NCBI RefSeq assembly: GCF_002119725.1
Contig: NZ_CP021109.1
Span: 2,232,001 to 2,296,000 of the forward strand
Direction of reading: 5' to 3'
DNA length: 64,000 nt
Source of the DNA: Bordetella genomosp. 9
GTDB lineage: Bacteria; Pseudomonadota; Gammaproteobacteria; Burkholderiales; Burkholderiaceae_B
Both the position numbers and the translations under genes were made by a program. The notes below the pieces were generated by a model. The model searched no databases. It saw only the letters and a program-made list of their open reading frames with translations, and was not told the origin of the DNA. Below, piece after piece: positions 1-7,730 of this stretch. Within the stretch, counting starts at the first letter, position 1. Every line of letters starts with the position of its first letter.

Positions 1-821
1 CGCACCGGCTGCATCGGCCGCATGCGCTGCGCGGCCGCATAGCGCTGGCGCCGCCGTCCATGGCGTTCCAGCAGGATCAGGGCCACTACGATGGCCAGCA
101 TGGCCAAGGCGATCTGCGCCGCCGACGCCAGGTCGGAACGGGTGATCCAGGTGGTATAGACCGAGACCGTCAGCGTCTGCACGCCCAGGAATTCCGACGC
201 GCCGATGTCGTTCAGCGTTTCCAGCAAGGCCAGGCTCAGGCCCACCGCGATGGCGGGACGCGCCATGGGCAACGCAACGCGCCAGAACGCCGTGACGCGG
301 CCCGCGCCCAGCGTACGCGCGGCCTCCAGCACGTTGGCGGCCTGCGTCATGAACATGGCCCGAGTGGTCAGGTAGACATAGGGATACAGCGCGCAGCCCA
401 GCACGAAGATGGCGCCGGGCAGCGAACGCAGATCTGGCAATCGGAACTGGCGCGGGCTGTCGTAGCCCAGCAGTGTACGGATGGCGCCTTGCACCGGGCC
501 GATGGGATGCAGCAGGTCCAGGTAGGCGAAGGCGACGATGTAGGTTGGAACGGCCAGCGGCAGCAGCAGCGCCCAGCTAAGGATGCGGCGCCCGCGGAAT
601 TCATAGGCGCTAACCAGCCAGGCGCTGCCCGTGCCCAGCACGGCCGTCACCGCGCCCACGCCCAGTAGCAGCAGCCCCGTATTGGCAGCCGCCTGCGGCA
701 GGACGTAATGCGCCAGATGCGACCAGTGGCCGGCATCGGCGCCCAGCGCCTGCCATCCCAGCGCCGCCAAGGGGGCGCAGACCAACAGCGCGATCAGTGC
801 CGCGCCCCAAGACCAAGCCAT
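1..821 (-). CDS. Ferric iron ABC transporter permease (partial, 3' end outside window)
   Basis: Inner-membrane permease of an iron(III) ABC importer of the FbpB/SfuB type. The frame is open from an ATG at 821 to the window edge, about 273 residues, so only part of the protein is present. The translation is a run of hydrophobic helices. Near residue 180 it has the EAA loop that contacts the ATPase (EAARTLGAGRVTAFWRVALP, then a proline- and glycine-rich stretch). Its ATG overlaps the TGA of the binding-protein gene (ATGA), so the two are translationally coupled. The family is normally a double-length permease of 500 or more residues, so about half is missing here. The ATPase gene is presumably beyond the edge. 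Confidence 0.85.
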   Translation of the reverse strand, partial: MAWSWGAALIALLVCAPLAALGWQALGADAGHWSHLAHYVLPQAAANTGLLLLGVGAVTAVLGTGSAWLVSAYEFRGRRILSWALLLPLAVPTYIVAFAYLDLLHPIGPVQGAIRTLLGYDSPRQFRLPDLRSLPGAIFVLGCALYPYVYLTTRAMFMTQAANVLEAARTLGAGRVTAFWRVALPMARPAIAVGLSLALLETLNDIGASEFLGVQTLTVSVYTTWITRSDLASAAQIALAMLAIVVALILLERHGRRRQRYAAAQRMRPMQPV

Positions 822-1861
822 CAGTTATCGAAGCCCACCTTATCGACGAGCTCGCTCGCTTGTTTGCGGTGCTTGGCGATGTCGGCGACCGACAGTGCAT
901 CGACCTTCAGCGGACCGAAGCTTTCCACCACCGGATCCAGCTTTACGCCGGCGCGGATGGGGTATTCGTAATTGGCCTGGGCATACAGGGTTTGCGCCGG
1001 CACGGACACCAGGTATTCCAGCAGTTTCACCGCCTGGTCCTTGTTGGGGGCGTGGCGCGCCACCGCGGCGCCGCTGATGTTCACGTGCGTGCCGCCGTCT
1101 TTCGCCGTGGCGAAGGTCGGTCGCACCACCTTGATCGCATCGCCCCATTTGCGCGCGTCGGTACCGGGCTCGGCGTTCTTCATGTGGCCGACGTAGTAGG
1201 CGTTGGCCAGACCGATATCGCAGATGCCGCCCAGGATGTCGCGGGCGACGTCCCGGTCGCCGCCGGCGGCCTTGCGGGCCAGGTTTGCCTTGACGCCGCG
1301 CAGCCATTTTTCGGTGGCTTCGGCGCCGTCGTGCGCGATCATGGCCGCAATCAGGCCGGTGTTATAGGGATGCTGGCCGGACCGGATGCATACCTTGCCT
1401 TTCCACTTGGGATCGGCCAGATCCTCGTAGTGGAAGGAGGTGACGGGCAGATCCTTTTCGACGTAGAGCACGCGGTCGCGCAGCGACAACGCGTACCAGG
1501 CGCCGTCGGCGCCGCGCAAATTGGCGGGAACCACGGATTCCAGCGTCTTGGAGGGCGCGGGCTGGGTGACGCCGCCGTCCACCAGGTCCAGCAGGTTGCC
1601 GATGTCCACCGTCATCAGCACGTCGGCGGGCGACTTGTCGCCCTCGGCCTTGACGCGTTCGAGCAGGCCGTCCTTGACGAACACCGTGTTCACCTTGACG
1701 CCGCTGTCCTTGGTGTAGGCGTCCAGCAGGGGCTGGATCAGCTTGGGTTCACGCGTGGTGTACAGCGTCACTTCCTGGGCCGCCATGGCGGGCGCGATGC
1801 AAGCCGCCGCAAGGGCGACGGCGCCCGCCAGCCTGGAAAGCGAGAAACGAGGGGATGTCAT
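821..1861 (-). CDS. fbpA: Fe(3+) ABC transporter periplasmic substrate-binding protein
   Basis: Periplasmic ferric-iron-binding component (FbpA/FutA family, 346 aa). Residues 1-27 form a signal peptide ending AMA-A. The mature protein begins with the family pattern VTLYTTREP. The adjacent tyrosines Y222-Y223 (ANAYYVG) match the pair that ligates Fe3+ in FbpA and FutA. It is first in the operon, with the permease overlapping its stop codon. A Fur-like site lies about 60-80 bp upstream, so iron repression is likely. The exact ligand form (free Fe3+ or a chelate) cannot be read from sequence. The gene name follows the family. Confidence 0.9.
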   Translation of the reverse strand: MTSPRFSLSRLAGAVALAAACIAPAMAAQEVTLYTTREPKLIQPLLDAYTKDSGVKVNTVFVKDGLLERVKAEGDKSPADVLMTVDIGNLLDLVDGGVTQPAPSKTLESVVPANLRGADGAWYALSLRDRVLYVEKDLPVTSFHYEDLADPKWKGKVCIRSGQHPYNTGLIAAMIAHDGAEATEKWLRGVKANLARKAAGGDRDVARDILGGICDIGLANAYYVGHMKNAEPGTDARKWGDAIKVVRPTFATAKDGGTHVNISGAAVARHAPNKDQAVKLLEYLVSVPAQTLYAQANYEYPIRAGVKLDPVVESFGPLKVDALSVADIAKHRKQASELVDKVGFDN

Positions 1862-1917
1862 GAGGTGAGCTCCGGACGGGCCGGCCGGGCGCCCGCGACG
1901 CGCCCACGGCCGACTGT

Positions 1918-1937
1918 TGAACGAAAATTATTATCAG
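1918..1937 (-). promoter_or_regulatory. Putative Fur box upstream of the iron-uptake operon
   Basis: On the minus strand this reads CTGATAATAATTTTCGTT. It has one exact Fur half-site (TGATAAT) and a degenerate second half, in an AT-rich island of otherwise GC-rich DNA, 57-76 bp before the fbpA ATG. Position and content fit Fur repression of an iron importer. The second half-site is weak, so this is a candidate only. Confidence 0.45.
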
Positions 1938-2184
1938 TCAGAGGAGCGGGACGATACCAAGAATCGCTGTTTTGTTCAACTTTCTGTCAGTTTTTGGGGG
2001 TGTCGCGAATGCGCCCGTGCCATGCCGGAAGCGGCGAAGCGACACGAACAGCGACGAGGGCTGGGCCCCGCCGCCCGCTCCCCCCGAAGCGGGGCGCCGA
2101 CTTAGCGCGATGCGACTCCAAGCATGAGCGGCGTTATTTGCTTAGAACGAATCTGTCTCTCCAAATGGCAATTCCTGGGCTCAA

Positions 2185-2215
2185 TTGAGAACCCTTATCA
2201 ACGAATCCGTATAAA
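2185..2215 (+). promoter_or_regulatory. Putative sigma70 promoter of fpr
   Basis: TTGAGA at 2185-2190 and TATAAA at 2210-2215 each match the -35 and -10 consensus at five of six positions. The 19-bp spacer is slightly long. It lies about 90 bp before the fpr ATG in a locally AT-rich segment. Confidence 0.4.
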
Positions 2216-2307
2216 ATCGGCGTTTCCCTTATCTCGGACGGCCCTTTTATTCCCCGTCCGGCGGCCGCGCCCGGAACGCTGCCGCGCGACATCCTCGATC
2301 ACCCCCT

Positions 2308-3084
2308 ATGGCAGCCTTCAACACCGAGCGCGTCCTGAGCGTGCACCACTGGAACGACACTCTTTTCTCCTTCAAGACGACCCGCGATGCGGCGTTGCGC
2401 TTCCATAACGGTCACTTCGTCATGATCGGGCTGGAAGTCGACGGCAAGCCGCTCGTGCGCGCCTACAGCATCGCCAGCGCGAACTACGAGGAAAACCTGG
2501 AATTCCTCAGCATCAAGGTGCCGGACGGCCCCCTGACATCGCGCCTGCAGCATCTGAAGGAAGGCGACACCATTCTCGTCAGCCGCAAGCCGGTCGGCAC
2601 GCTGGTGGTCGATGACCTGAAGCCCGGCAAGCACCTGTACCTGTTCGGCACGGGTACCGGTCTGGCGCCGTTCATGAGCATCATCAAGGATCCGGACGTC
2701 TACGAGCGCTTCGAGAAGGTCGTGCTGGTGCATGGCGTGCGCTGGAAGAGCGAACTGGCCTACGCCGACTACATCCAGAACGAGTTGCCGGCCAACGAGT
2801 TCTTCGGCGACATGGTCAACGGCAAGCTGATCTATTACCCCACCGTCACGCGCGAGCCTTTCCGCAACCAGGGCCGGATCACGCAATTGGTGGAAAGCGG
2901 CAAGCTTTTCGAAGACATCGGCCTGCCCCCGCTGAACCCGGAAACCGACCGCGCCATGATCTGCGGCAGCCCGCACATGCTGGCCGACATCAGCGCAATG
3001 CTCGATGCCCGCGGTTTCGTGATTTCCCCGGGAGTGGGCGAACCCGGCGACTATGTCGTCGAACGAGCCTTTGTGGAGAAGTAA
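2308..3084 (+). CDS. fpr: Ferredoxin/flavodoxin--NADP(+) reductase
   Basis: Cytosolic FAD enzyme (258 aa) exchanging electrons between NADPH and ferredoxin or flavodoxin. It has the FAD-binding RAYSIAS motif (near residue 52), the NADP-binding GTGTGLAPF stretch (near 113), the CGSP nicotinamide-site motif (near 218) and the C-terminal VERAFVEK tail typical of bacterial subclass I/II Fpr. Length is standard. It is transcribed away from the iron operon. In related bacteria Fpr is tied to oxidative-stress and iron metabolism, which fits this neighbourhood, but no regulator site for it was identified. Confidence 0.95.
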   Translation: MAAFNTERVLSVHHWNDTLFSFKTTRDAALRFHNGHFVMIGLEVDGKPLVRAYSIASANYEENLEFLSIKVPDGPLTSRLQHLKEGDTILVSRKPVGTLVVDDLKPGKHLYLFGTGTGLAPFMSIIKDPDVYERFEKVVLVHGVRWKSELAYADYIQNELPANEFFGDMVNGKLIYYPTVTREPFRNQGRITQLVESGKLFEDIGLPPLNPETDRAMICGSPHMLADISAMLDARGFVISPGVGEPGDYVVERAFVEK

Positions 3085-3109
3085 GGCCCACCCCGGGGGG
3101 CCCACCCCC

Positions 3110-3141
3110 GAAGCGCTGACGCGCTTCCCCCTCAAAGGGGG
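3110..3141. terminator. Tandem stem-loops between convergent fpr and Bug gene
   Basis: Two adjacent hairpins: GAAGCGC-TGAC-GCGCTTC (3110-3127) and CCCCC-TCAAA-GGGGG (3127-3141). A third imperfect GC-rich inverted repeat lies near 3150-3170. They sit between the ends of two convergent genes and have no T-tract. This resembles the C-rich/G-rich intergenic repeat common after genes in Burkholderiales. A bidirectional terminator or mRNA-stabilising role is inferred. Confidence 0.5.
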
Positions 3142-3294
3142 CGACGCTGGCGGACCGGCGGAGCCGGATCCGCGGCGTCCCCGATCGTGTGGCGCCCGGG
3201 TGTGGTTTGGGGCGGCTCGTGTGGGAACGTGTCGCTTCCGGGGCGATGCCGGCGGGGTGGATTCGCGGCGCCTTCGATCGGGTCTCTTGCCGCT

Positions 3295-4263
3295 TTATTC
3301 CGGTTCGATGCCGGCCTGTTTGATGATGGTTTGCCACTTGGTCGATTCCGCCTTTTGGAAGGCGGCGAGTTCGGCGGGTGTCGACGTTGCCGGTTCGGTC
3401 CCGGTGGTGGCGTAGAACTGCTTGGCGGCGTTGCTTTCGGTGGCCTTGATCAACAGGGCGTTCAGGCGCTTGACGACCGCGGGCGGCGTGCCGGCGGGGG
3501 CATAGGCGGCGAACCAGTAGCCCATCTCGTAGCCCGGCACGCCGGCTTCGGCGATGGTCGGGACATCCGGCGCCAGCGGGGATCGCTTCAGGGTCGTCAC
3601 GCCGAGCGCGCGCAGCTTGCCCGACTGCACCTGCGGCAGGCCGGTGGCCATGTCTGTGATCATGGTGCTGATCTGGCCGCCCATCAGGTCGGTGACCGCT
3701 AGGGGATTGCTTTTGTACGGGACGTGCAGCAGCTTCACGTTCGCCATCTGCTGCAGCAGTTCGCCCGCGATGCGGCTGCTGGAGCTGCCGCTGCCGAAGC
3801 TGAGCTTGCCCGGTTCCTTGCGGGCCATATCCAGGAATTCGGCGACGGTCTTGGCGGGGAAGGACGGGTTCACCACCATGATCTGGCTGCCCTTGCCGAG
3901 CAAAGTCAGCGGTTCGAAATCCTTGACCGGGTCGTACTGCAGGCGCTTGTACAGGTGTTCGTTGGCGGCGTGCGTGGTGTTGGTGGTGATCAAGACGGTG
4001 TAGCCGTCGGGCTTGGCGCGGGCGACGGCCTGCGCGCCGATCATGGCGCTGGCGCCGGGCTTGTCCTCGATGACCACGGGTTGGCCGGTCTGTTCGGTCA
4101 CGCCCTGCGCAAGGGCGCGGGCGATCTGGTCGGTGGCGCTGGCGGCGGCGAACGGCACGACGAAGGTGATGCTGCGGCTGGGGAAGTCGTCGGCGTGGGC
4201 CGATAGCGGCGCGCACACGGCGGCGAGCAGGGCGGCCATGGCCGGCAAGGCGCGGGTCTTCAT
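3295..4263 (-). CDS. Tripartite tricarboxylate transporter receptor (Bug/TctC family)
   Basis: Periplasmic solute receptor (322 aa). The start is the ATG at 4263, preceded by AAAGGAG. An upstream extension of the frame has no ribosome site. A signal peptide ends at SAHA-DDFPS. The mature protein has the Bug pattern: SITFVVPFAAAS, the PDGYTVLI turn, YDPVKDFEPLTLL, VPTIAEAGVPGYE and a C-terminal AGIEPE. Bug proteins bind carboxylates for TctAB or act as orphan sensors. No TctA/B genes are near, so it is an orphan receptor here. It is co-directional with the AtuA-like genes upstream, so its ligand may be the substrate of those enzymes. The ligand is not predictable. Confidence 0.88.
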   Translation of the reverse strand: MKTRALPAMAALLAAVCAPLSAHADDFPSRSITFVVPFAAASATDQIARALAQGVTEQTGQPVVIEDKPGASAMIGAQAVARAKPDGYTVLITTNTTHAANEHLYKRLQYDPVKDFEPLTLLGKGSQIMVVNPSFPAKTVAEFLDMARKEPGKLSFGSGSSSSRIAGELLQQMANVKLLHVPYKSNPLAVTDLMGGQISTMITDMATGLPQVQSGKLRALGVTTLKRSPLAPDVPTIAEAGVPGYEMGYWFAAYAPAGTPPAVVKRLNALLIKATESNAAKQFYATTGTEPATSTPAELAAFQKAESTKWQTIIKQAGIEPE

Positions 4264-4358
4264 GATGAGTCTCCTTTGGTCGTTATCGATGTTGTAGGGC
4301 TTGCAGGTTGGCGCGGGGCGATGCGGCTGCTCCCACGCCGGTAAAGGTGTTCGCCGCC

Positions 4359-4823
4359 TCAGGGCGCCGGCGGCGCGGCCGGACCGCCCGGGCGTCCGCG
4401 CACGGCGTCGCGCCACGAATCCGTACCGCCGGGAACGTCCGGCAGGCGCGCCGCCAGCCCGGGACTGACCGGCACCGGCATATCGAGCAGCCAGAAGGAC
4501 AGCGACTTGCCATGCGCGTCCAGGTTCAGCGCGTCATTGACGCCGCCGTCCAGTACGCCGTCCAGAACGAAGTTCATCGCATGCAGCCTGGGCAGGTCGT
4601 AGCGGGTGACGGCGCGGGGGCGCCGGTACGAGAACCATTCGCGCACGCGTTCCGCCGTCACATACGCGTCGATGACCGCGTAGCAATCGGCGTCCCACGC
4701 GATCAAACTCAAGTTCGAGATATCGCCCTTGTCGCCGGAACGGCTGTGCGCCAGCCGGTAGAGCGGGACACAGACGTCCGCGTTCGCGGCTGCCGCGTCC
4801 GCTGAAGGTGTCATATTGCTCAT
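4359..4823 (-). CDS. AtuA-related small protein
   Basis: 154-aa protein matching the small partner family of AtuA-type proteins (core: VPLYRLAHSRSGDKGDISNLS, then the RPRAVTRYDLPRLHAMNFVLDG region). The start at 4823 has GGGAGCTGC just before it and overlaps the TGA of the larger AtuA-like gene (ATGA), giving translational coupling. In Pseudomonas, Atu proteins belong to acyclic terpene (citronellol/geraniol) degradation, but most homologues sit in other acyl or carboxylate pathways. The exact reaction is unknown. It probably forms a complex with the upstream gene product. Confidence 0.75.
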   Translation of the reverse strand: MSNMTPSADAAAANADVCVPLYRLAHSRSGDKGDISNLSLIAWDADCYAVIDAYVTAERVREWFSYRRPRAVTRYDLPRLHAMNFVLDGVLDGGVNDALNLDAHGKSLSFWLLDMPVPVSPGLAARLPDVPGGTDSWRDAVRGRPGGPAAPPAP

Positions 4824-6244
4824 TGCAGCTCCCTGGCCGGATCGAACATTCTCCAGCCCGCCTGCACCGCCGCGCGGTCGATGGTGCAGGAAATCATGTT
4901 CAGACGCGGGCGCAGGGAAGTGCGTACGCCGCCGCCGCCGGCCGGACCACAGCAATAGAGGGCGGTCACTTCACGCAGGATGCCTTCGGCAACGGCGCGT
5001 TCGGCATGCGCGCCGGCTACGCGCAGCCGCACGTCGCGCGCGTGTCCGTCGGGCAGGGCGTCTCGCAGGACGCCCGCGTCGTTGTCCAGGATGCTGATCG
5101 CCCCCAGCAGGTCGATGCGCAGCGGCATCGCGCCCTTCAGGCGCCGGCGCACGATATCCGCGGCCAGGCGCGCGCGGGCTTCGGCCTGCACGCCGGCGTA
5201 GGAGATCTCCGCTTCGGCGAGCCATCCGCCGCGATGACAGACATTCACCTTGAGGGTGTCCGGCCGCGCATGGCCGGTGATGCCGGCCAACCGGACGCGG
5301 TCCCCGCCCAATTCGATCACTTCGGCGCTGGAAATGTCCGCCACCACGTCGGGGGTCAGGTAACGGGCAGGGTCGTGGACCTCGTACAGCAGTTGTTCCT
5401 TGGCGGTGCGCGCGTCCACACGGCCGCCCGTGCCGTCCGCCTTGCCGACGATGAAGTCGCCATCGGCGCCGATCTCGGCGATGGGAAAGCCCGTCTGGTC
5501 CAGTCCGTGCACGTCCTTCAGCCCCGGAACGCAGAAATAGCCCCCGCTGACCTGCGTGCCGCACTCCAGCATATGTCCCGCCATGGTGGCGCGTCCGAGC
5601 TTTTCCCAGTCGTCTTCGCGCCACCCGAAATGCGCCAGTGCGGGGCCGACGGTCAGGGATGGATCGGCGACGCGGCCGGCCACCACGATGTCGGCGCCGT
5701 TGCGCAACGCGTCCGCGATCTGGCTGGCGCCCAGATAGGCGTTGGCCGCCACGACGTCCATCGCGTCGAGACGTTCGCCCAACTGCTCACGCAGCAGCGC
5801 GCGTTGGTCGGGGGACGAAAGATCGTCGCCATGCACGATGGCGATGCGGGGCAGGGGAAGCTTCTGTTCGCGCGCCAGTTGCGCGATGCGGCGCGCCGCG
5901 CCGGCGGGGTTGGCCGCCCCGAAGTTGCTGACGATGCGGATCCCGTGCGTGTGGCAGCGCGCCAGCACGGGACCGACCAGGTCGTCCAGCAGCGGTTCGT
6001 AGCCCGCCTGGGGATCCTGCTGGCGCGCCAGCTGGGCCAAGGCGAGCGTGCGCTCGGCCAGGGTTTCGAAAATCAGGGTGCCGCCGCCACGCGCGGCGAG
6101 CGTGTCGACCACGGGGCCCGCGCCGTCGGTGCGGTCGCCGGAAAAGCCGGACGCACAGCCGATCAGCAGCGGCGCCGCCTCGCTCGGGCCGGCCTGTTCA
6201 GGCGTTGCGGCGCCTTGCCTGGATGGGCTTTTCTCGTTGGACAT
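4820..6244 (-). CDS. Acyclic terpene utilisation AtuA family protein (DUF1446)
   Basis: 474-aa cytosolic protein of the AtuA/DUF1446 family. It carries the glycine-rich N-terminal segment LLIGCASGFSGDRTDGA, the conserved IVSNFGAANPAGAA and HGDD stretches, and GADIVVAGRVADPSLTVGP. In Atu systems this protein is required for terpene-acid degradation, but no reaction is firmly assigned. First gene of an apparent operon with the small AtuA-like protein (4-bp overlap) and the Bug receptor. A LysR gene diverges from it with 93 bp between starts, so LysR-type control is likely. No acyl-CoA carboxylase or hydratase genes of a full Atu pathway are present. Confidence 0.8.
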   Translation of the reverse strand: MSNEKSPSRQGAATPEQAGPSEAAPLLIGCASGFSGDRTDGAGPVVDTLAARGGGTLIFETLAERTLALAQLARQQDPQAGYEPLLDDLVGPVLARCHTHGIRIVSNFGAANPAGAARRIAQLAREQKLPLPRIAIVHGDDLSSPDQRALLREQLGERLDAMDVVAANAYLGASQIADALRNGADIVVAGRVADPSLTVGPALAHFGWREDDWEKLGRATMAGHMLECGTQVSGGYFCVPGLKDVHGLDQTGFPIAEIGADGDFIVGKADGTGGRVDARTAKEQLLYEVHDPARYLTPDVVADISSAEVIELGGDRVRLAGITGHARPDTLKVNVCHRGGWLAEAEISYAGVQAEARARLAADIVRRRLKGAMPLRIDLLGAISILDNDAGVLRDALPDGHARDVRLRVAGAHAERAVAEGILREVTALYCCGPAGGGGVRTSLRPRLNMISCTIDRAAVQAGWRMFDPARELQ

Positions 6245-6337
6245 GGCGTTCTGTCTGCAGGGTCTCCGGCGGCCACTATAGGGAGGGCTCGCTCATACGT
6301 AAAATAGAAATAAAAGATCGATTGATAGAGAAACCCC

Positions 6338-7273
6338 ATGAATCTGTCGGCCCGGCATCTGCGCGCTTTCGTCGCCCTGGCGGAGGAAAAGCACTTCACG
6401 CGGGCCGCCCAGCGCTGTCACCTGACGCAGCCCGCTTTCAGCGCCCTTATCCGCGCCATCGAGGACGCCGCCGGGATGCGGCTGTTCGACCGCACGACGC
6501 GCCACGTGGAATTGACCGCCGAAGGGCGCATCCTGGAAGCATCCGCCCGCCGGCTGCTCGCCGACTTCGACCTCGTCATGGAAGACCTGCGCGATCATGC
6601 GGCGCGCCGCCGCGGACGCGTCGCCGTGGCGGCCCTGCCATCCCTGGCGGCCGGCTGGCTGCCGCCCATCCTGGCGGACTTTCACCGCGCCTATCCCGGC
6701 ATTGCATTGACGCTGCGCGACGCGCTGCTGGACGCCTGCCTGGACATGGTCCGCAACGGCGAGGTCGATTTCGCGGTGGCCGCGCGCCGTGCCGACATGT
6801 CGGATCTGGACAGCGAGTTCCTGCACGCCGACCGCTTCCACCTGGTCTGCCGGGACGACCACCCGCTGGCCGCGCAACCGGCGGTCACGCTGGCGCAGGT
6901 CGTCAAATGGCCGCTGATCCAGCTCGCGCCGAACAGCAGCGTGCGCCAACATCTGGACGCGGCGCTGGCGCGGCGCAAGCTGCGGCCCCTTGTGGAAGTC
7001 GAGCATCTGGCCACCGTAACCGGGCTGGTGGCGGCCGGGATGGGCGTAAGCATCGTGCCGGCGATGACGCTTTTCCATTTCCGCCGCCCGGGCCTGGCGA
7101 TACGCCCGCTCGCGGGCAAGGCCCCGACGCGGTCGCTCTACCTGGTCAAGCGCGCCGGGCGTACGCTGCCGCTGGCCGCGCAGACCCTCTACGGCGCGCT
7201 GTTGGCCCAGCGTGAACATATCGCCGCCATCGAGGCCGCCCCGGGGGTTTCGCGGCGGTCTATGGATGATTAA
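6338..7273 (+). CDS. LysR-family transcriptional regulator
   Basis: 311-aa LysR regulator. N-terminal winged helix at residues 1-62 (MNLSARHLRAFVALAEEKHF, TRAAQRCHLTQPAFSALI); substrate-binding domain from about 92 to 295. Divergent from the AtuA/Bug operon, the usual arrangement for a LysR activator acting on its neighbour in response to a pathway intermediate. The 93-bp intergenic is AT-rich near the LysR end and includes a short ATCGATTGAT palindrome, but no clear T-N11-A site was fixed. Confidence 0.88.
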   Translation: MNLSARHLRAFVALAEEKHFTRAAQRCHLTQPAFSALIRAIEDAAGMRLFDRTTRHVELTAEGRILEASARRLLADFDLVMEDLRDHAARRRGRVAVAALPSLAAGWLPPILADFHRAYPGIALTLRDALLDACLDMVRNGEVDFAVAARRADMSDLDSEFLHADRFHLVCRDDHPLAAQPAVTLAQVVKWPLIQLAPNSSVRQHLDAALARRKLRPLVEVEHLATVTGLVAAGMGVSIVPAMTLFHFRRPGLAIRPLAGKAPTRSLYLVKRAGRTLPLAAQTLYGALLAQREHIAAIEAAPGVSRRSMDD

Positions 7274-7313
7274 ACTTCGATAGATTCCCTATTCACTTTT
7301 TGAGGACCGCGCC

Positions 7314-7700
7314 ATGAGCAAGCAAATCATCCACACCCAGGACGCGCCCAAGGCCGTGGGTCCCTATGCCCAGGCGGTCGCGGTCGCCGGCGCCAAGACG
7401 GTGTACCTGTCGGGCCAGATCGGCCTGGAGCCGCACAGCGGCGAGCTGGTGTCCGAAAGCTTCGAAGGCCAGGTCAAGCAGGCATTCGCCAATATGTTTG
7501 CCGTCGTGCAGGCGGCCGGCGGGACCAAAGAGAACGTCGTCAAGCTGACGCTGTTCCTGACCGACCTGTCGAAATTCGGCACGGTCAACGCGATCATGGA
7601 AGACCTGTTTCCGCAGCCGTATCCGGCGCGATCCACCGTCGGCGTGGCCAGCCTGCCCAAGGGGGCCCAGTTCGAAGTGGAGGCGGTGGTCGTCCTGTAG
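7314..7700 (+). CDS. ridA: RidA-family enamine/imine deaminase
   Basis: 128-aa YjgF/YER057c/UK114 protein. RidA hydrolyses reactive 2-aminoacrylate-type enamines made by PLP enzymes. It has the family start QDAPKAVGPYAQAV, the substrate-site YLSGQIGL, the catalytic-arginine segment PARSTVGVASLPKGA and the C-terminal FEVEAVVVL. Full length. TGAGGA precedes the ATG. It lies 40 bp after the LysR gene and 30 bp before recG, so it may be co-transcribed with either. No link to the AtuA cluster is evident. Confidence 0.93.
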   Translation: MSKQIIHTQDAPKAVGPYAQAVAVAGAKTVYLSGQIGLEPHSGELVSESFEGQVKQAFANMFAVVQAAGGTKENVVKLTLFLTDLSKFGTVNAIMEDLFPQPYPARSTVGVASLPKGAQFEVEAVVVL

Positions 7701-7730
7701 CGAACCCCGGCTTTCATCGCGCCGATCACC

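Larger units (their letters stand above)
1862..2307. other. Divergent intergenic region between fbpA and fpr
   Basis: 446 bp with no convincing gene. Short open frames here lack ribosome sites and family-like sequence. It holds the Fur-like site near fbpA, a GC-rich middle (about 2060-2110) containing a small self-complementary CCCC-GAAG-CGGGG type element, and an AT-rich promoter-like stretch at 2180-2220 that faces fpr. Confidence 0.6.

Noticed and set aside
3295..4416. N-terminally extended start for the first Bug receptor at 4416
   Set aside because: The extra 51 residues are Arg/Pro-rich, precede a normal signal peptide, and the ATG at 4263 has a clear AAGGAG.
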